8,020 nucleotides of DNA. Origin: Marivivens sp. GTDB taxonomy: Bacteria > Pseudomonadota > Alphaproteobacteria > Rhodobacterales > Rhodobacteraceae. Positions 5,582-8,020 of this stretch are shown here, piece after piece. The notes below the pieces were generated by a model. It had not been told where the DNA came from. It was given only the letters and a program-made list of their open reading frames with translations, and searched no databases. The DNA lies in NCBI GenBank assembly GCA_024642185.1, contig JAHEBR010000088.1, forward strand, positions 1 through 8,020. Direction: 5' to 3'. Position 1 is the first letter of the stretch. Every line of letters starts with the position of its first letter. The position numbers and the translations under genes were made by a program.

Positions 5582-6355
5582 ATGTCGCTCAAAGGGAAAA
5601 CGGCAGTTATCACGGGGTCGAACTCTGGGATCGGGCTCGGGGTGGCGCGGGCTTTGGCGGGGGCCGGGGCGGATGTTGTTCTCAACTCCTTCACCGACCG
5701 AGCCGAGGATCACGCGCTGGCCGAGGCGCTTGGGGCCGAGTTTGGTGTCGTGTCGCGGTATATCCGGGCCGATCTGTCGAAGGCCGAGGAGGCGCGGGGG
5801 CTGATCGAGGCGGCGGGGGTTTGCGATATTCTCGTCAATAACGCCGGGATCCAGCATGTGGCGCCGGTTGACGAATTTCCCATCGAAAAGTGGGATGCGA
5901 TCCTTGCGATCAATCTCTCCTCGGCGTTTCACACCTCGGCCATTGCCTTGCCGATGATGCGCAAGGCGGGCTGGGGGCGGATCGTGAATATCGCTTCGGC
6001 GCACGGGCTGACCGCCTCGCCCTTCAAATCGGCCTATATCGCCGCCAAGCATGGGGTGGTTGGCCTGACCAAGACCGTCGCGCTGGAAACGGCGGAAGAG
6101 GCGATCACCTGCAACGCCATCTGCCCCGGCTATGTGCTGACGCCGCTTGTCGAGGCGCAGATCCCCGATCAGATGAAGGTGCACGGGATGGACCGTGAGA
6201 CGGTGATCCGCGAGGTGATGCTGACGCGTCAGCCGTCGAAGGAATTCGCCACCGTCGAGCAGCTGGGCGGGACGACCGTATTTCTCTGCTCGGATGCCGC
6301 TGCCCAGATCACCGGCACGACGATCAGCGTCGATGGCGGTTGGACGGCGCTCTAG
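5582..6355 (+). CDS. bdhA: D-3-hydroxybutyrate dehydrogenase (SDR family)
   Basis: BdhA reversibly oxidises D-3-hydroxybutyrate to acetoacetate with NAD+, a cytoplasmic step in using the monomer released from polyhydroxybutyrate. The 257-residue length fits the classical short-chain dehydrogenase fold. The cofactor motif is TGSNSGIG (residues 11-18), then NNAG (86-89) and the catalytic set Asn111, Ser139, Tyr152, Lys156. Residues that bind the substrate carboxylate in characterised 3-hydroxybutyrate dehydrogenases are also present: Gln91 (AGIQHVAP), His141, Lys149 and Gln193, all shifted by three from the Pseudomonas fragi numbering as I recall it. The C-terminal block RQPSKEFATVEQLGG and the ending ISVDGGWTAL are typical of this enzyme rather than of general SDRs. 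GGAGAGG lies 6 nt before the ATG at 5582. The gene stands alone after a terminator and converges on the LysE-type gene with interlocked stops. Confidence 0.94.
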   Translation: MSLKGKTAVITGSNSGIGLGVARALAGAGADVVLNSFTDRAEDHALAEALGAEFGVVSRYIRADLSKAEEARGLIEAAGVCDILVNNAGIQHVAPVDEFPIEKWDAILAINLSSAFHTSAIALPMMRKAGWGRIVNIASAHGLTASPFKSAYIAAKHGVVGLTKTVALETAEEAITCNAICPGYVLTPLVEAQIPDQMKVHGMDRETVIREVMLTRQPSKEFATVEQLGGTTVFLCSDAAAQITGTTISVDGGWTAL

Positions 6356-6957
6356 GCCGACAGGATCAGACCGAGGGCGATTGCCCACATGGTTGCGCCG
6401 ATGGTGATTTCGATGATCTGCCAGGCGCGCGGCTTTTTCAGGAGCGGCGCCAGCAGGCGCGCACCATAGCCGAGCGCGAAGAAGAAGACGAAAGAGGCCG
6501 AGGCCGCGCCGATGGCAAAGGCGATCTTGTCGGCCACTTCGGGATAGCCTGTCGAGACGGCGCCGACGATGCCGAGCGTGTCGAGATAGACATGCGGATT
6601 GAGCCAGGTGAAGGCGGCTCCGGCCAGCAGAACCTTGGCGAGCGTCGGTTGCGAGGCGCCGGCCTTGAGGGCTTCGCCGCCCTGCACGGCGGCGCGGAAA
6701 CGCAGCGCACCGTAGACGAAGAGGAAGGCCGCGCCGGCGAGGCTCATCGCCCGAGGGAGCCACGGCAGGGCCGCGACAAAGGCACCGAAACCGGCCACGC
6801 CGATGACGATCAGGATAGCGTCGGAGACCGAGCACAGAAGGCAGAGCCAGAAGACATGGGCGCGCAAAAGCCCCTGGCGCAGGACGAAAGCGTTTTGCGC
6901 GCCGATGGCGAGGATGATCGAAAAGCCGGTGAAAAAGCCGGTGAGCGCCGGGATCAT
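6352..6957 (-). CDS. LysE/ArgO family amino-acid exporter
   Basis: This 201-residue inner-membrane protein has about six hydrophobic helices, the normal size for the LysE/ArgO family, which exports basic amino acids such as arginine or lysine by a proton-coupled mechanism. Family signatures are clear: GAQNAFVLRQG (residues 19-29) in the first helix, CSVSDA with Asp46, and TWLNPHVYLDT with Asp126; this paired-Asp arrangement is shared by the two halves of E. coli ArgO. The sequence resembles ArgO more than Corynebacterium LysE, but the substrate cannot be settled by eye. The ATG at 6955-6957 overlaps the TGA of the upstream DUF502 gene as ATGA, indicating translational coupling. No LysR-type ArgP/LysG regulator is adjacent, unlike many lysE/argO loci, so control is probably through the upstream promoter. 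The stop codon is interlocked with that of bdhA. Confidence 0.92.
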   Translation of the reverse strand: MIPALTGFFTGFSIILAIGAQNAFVLRQGLLRAHVFWLCLLCSVSDAILIVIGVAGFGAFVAALPWLPRAMSLAGAAFLFVYGALRFRAAVQGGEALKAGASQPTLAKVLLAGAAFTWLNPHVYLDTLGIVGAVSTGYPEVADKIAFAIGAASASFVFFFALGYGARLLAPLLKKPRAWQIIEITIGATMWAIALGLILSA

Positions 6958-7706
6958 TCCGGTCTCGCGGCCTTTGCCGCCGCCTCGGCCTTGGCCTTGG
7001 CGGCCTTCTTGTCGGCCGGATAGACGAGGCCCGCCGAGATCACCAGTTTGGCGGCGTCCTCGACGCTCATGTCGAGCGGGATCACATCGGCCTTGGGCAC
7101 GAACAGGAGGAAGCCCGAGGTGGGGTTGGGGGTTGTGGGCAGGAAGACGGTCATCACCTCGTCCTCGCGCGGCACCTTCTGGGCGATCTCGCCCTTGGCG
7201 CTCGTGGAGACAAAGCCAACCGCCCAGAGGCCGGGGCGGGGGTATTCGACAAGGCAGGCGCGGTCGAAGGAGGTCTCGGATTGCGAGAACACGGTCTCGG
7301 CGATCTGTTTCACCCCGCCATAGACCGAGCGGATGATCGGCATCCGTTCGACAAGGCCCTCGCCCCAGCGGATGAAGCTGCGGCCGATGAGGCCCTTGGC
7401 GATCCAGCCGACGACGACGGTGAACGCGAGAAACAGGATGACACCGACGCCGCGGACATTGAGGGTCACGGCGTCAGAGCCTTCAAGCCCGAAGAGCCGG
7501 TTGATAAGCTCCTGCGGGTGATAGGCCTGCGGGATGAAGGGCCAGACCACGCCATCGACCCATCCCAGAACGGTCGTGACCAACCAGAAGGTCATGCCGA
7601 TCGGCGCGATCACCACAAGGCCCGCGAGGAAGTTGTTGCGGAATGCCGTCAGGATGCCGCTGCGGCGGCGGGGAGCATGATCGTCGTGGTGGTCGGGTCC
7701 GCTCAC
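6954..7706 (-). CDS. DUF502 family membrane protein
   Basis: This ~250-residue protein belongs to DUF502 (relatives of the plant COV/LCV proteins), whose biochemical role is not established. A short charged, His/Arg-rich N-terminus is followed by two membrane helices (about residues 26-50 and 86-106). The soluble part carries the family hallmarks RMPIIRSVYGGVKQ, PTTPNPTSGFLLFVP and MSVEDAAKLVISAGL. An Ala/Lys-rich tail ends the protein. I chose the GTG at 7704-7706 because GAGAGG lies 5 nt upstream and the protein then begins just before the first helix. The frame can be extended to an ATG at 7799, but that overlaps the end of psuG and lacks a good ribosome site. The stop overlaps the start of the exporter gene (ATGA). 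A promoter-like sequence in the gap before it suggests transcription partly separate from psuG. Confidence 0.88.
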   Translation of the reverse strand: MSGPDHHDDHAPRRRSGILTAFRNNFLAGLVVIAPIGMTFWLVTTVLGWVDGVVWPFIPQAYHPQELINRLFGLEGSDAVTLNVRGVGVILFLAFTVVVGWIAKGLIGRSFIRWGEGLVERMPIIRSVYGGVKQIAETVFSQSETSFDRACLVEYPRPGLWAVGFVSTSAKGEIAQKVPREDEVMTVFLPTTPNPTSGFLLFVPKADVIPLDMSVEDAAKLVISAGLVYPADKKAAKAKAEAAAKAARPE

Positions 7707-7711
7707 TTGGG

Positions 7712-7717
7712 CCTCTC
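7712..7717 (-). promoter_or_regulatory. Ribosome binding site selecting the GTG start of the DUF502 gene
   Basis: GAGAGG on the minus strand, 5 nt before GTG at 7704-7706. This decides against the longer ATG start at 7799. Confidence 0.65.
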
Positions 7718-7733
7718 GGAGAAGTTCTTTGGC

Positions 7734-7762
7734 AAAATAGGCTGGCGCGTTTGGGTTTCCAA
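7734..7762 (-). promoter_or_regulatory. Candidate promoter for DUF502-exporter unit
   Basis: On the minus strand, TTGGAA (7762-7757) is followed after exactly 17 bp by TATTTT (7739-7734), each a 4/6 match to sigma70 boxes. The predicted start near 7727 would leave a ~20-nt leader containing the GAGAGG site. It lies in the 67-bp gap after psuG. Box matches are moderate, so this is tentative. Confidence 0.35.
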
Positions 7763-7773
7763 GGGGCGGGCGA

Positions 7774-8020
7774 TCAGACCTTGGCGAGTTCCACGGCAAT
7801 CGCCGCGCCGAGGCGGGCGTTGTTGAGGACGAGCGCGATATTGGCCTCGAGGCTGGCGCCGTGGGTCAGCTCGAAGATGCGCTGGAGAAGGAACGGGGTC
7901 ACGGCTTTGGCGGCGATGCCCTTTGCCTCGGCCTCGGCCAGCGCCTTGGCGATGTGCGGCGCAAGCACCTCCGAGGGGATTTCGGCGTCAGCCGGGATCG
8001 GGTTGGCGACCAGCTGTCCG
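7774..8020 (-). CDS. psuG: Pseudouridine-5'-phosphate glycosidase PsuG, C-terminal part (5' end outside window)
   Basis: PsuG reversibly cleaves pseudouridine 5'-phosphate to uracil and ribose 5-phosphate in pseudouridine breakdown. About 81 C-terminal codons are visible, entering from the right edge and ending at TGA 7774-7776. The segment carries the family's C-terminal signatures: GQLVANPIPADAEIP, then KAVTPFLLQRIFELTHG and SLEANIALVLNNARLGA. The family is about 300 residues, so roughly a quarter is present and the catalytic residues lie outside the window. The internal GTG at 7966-7968 is not a start, since family homology continues upstream of it to the window edge. The usual partner psuK (pseudouridine kinase) is not downstream; if present it must lie upstream, outside the window. 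The next gene (DUF502) follows after 67 bp. Confidence 0.92.
   Translation of the reverse strand, partial: GQLVANPIPADAEIPSEVLAPHIAKALAEAEAKGIAAKAVTPFLLQRIFELTHGASLEANIALVLNNARLGAAIAVELAKV

Noticed and set aside
5414..6835. 473-codon minus-strand frame across bdhA and the exporter
   Set aside because: It spans two real genes on opposite strands, with low-complexity Arg-rich composition and no family resemblance.

Overview
The window looks like chromosomal DNA from a high-GC alphaproteobacterium, most likely in the Rhodobacterales (Rhodobacteraceae/Paracoccaceae). This is inferred from strongly GC-biased codon use, the gene families present, and an intergenic hairpin cluster ending in a CCCCCGGAGTATTTTT string that I associate from memory with that order. 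It reads as ordinary core and metabolic DNA. I see no phage, insertion sequence, CRISPR array, rRNA or tRNA.

Layout, left to right: (1) the C-terminal ~661 codons of mfd (transcription-repair coupling factor), + strand and cut by the left edge; (2) a minus-strand pair, an AMP-binding acyl-CoA synthetase followed by a cytoplasmic DsbA/FrnE-like thiol oxidoreductase that overlaps it by 14 nt; (3) a divergent XRE-cupin regulator, separated from the synthetase by 63 bp containing a perfect inverted repeat, so the three genes look like a small locally controlled unit; (4) a palindrome-rich element directly at the regulator's stop codon; (5) a 38-codon entericidin-type lipoprotein gene on the minus strand, easily missed because of its size; (6) a lower-GC ~570-bp spacer with a strong + strand terminator, a good sigma70-like promoter 54 bp before its stem, and no convincing gene, which suggests an unannotated small RNA or small mRNA; (7) bdhA, encoding D-3-hydroxybutyrate dehydrogenase, + strand; (8) a minus-strand run at the right edge: psuG (partial), a DUF502 membrane protein and a LysE/ArgO-type amino-acid exporter, the last two joined by an ATGA stop/start overlap.

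Functionally the genes are only loosely connected: DNA repair, acyl-acid activation under a dedicated regulator, use of 3-hydroxybutyrate (the product of PHB breakdown), pseudouridine catabolism and amino-acid export. Both convergent gene pairs (mfd with the FrnE-like gene, bdhA with the LysE-like gene) meet at the same 4-bp CTAG, with the two stop codons interlocked and no room for a terminator between them.

The least explained signals are the candidate small RNA at about 5427-5501, the operator-like palindrome at 4161-4177, the hairpin cluster at 4828-4874 and the small lipoprotein gene. I do not see an obviously new multi-gene system.
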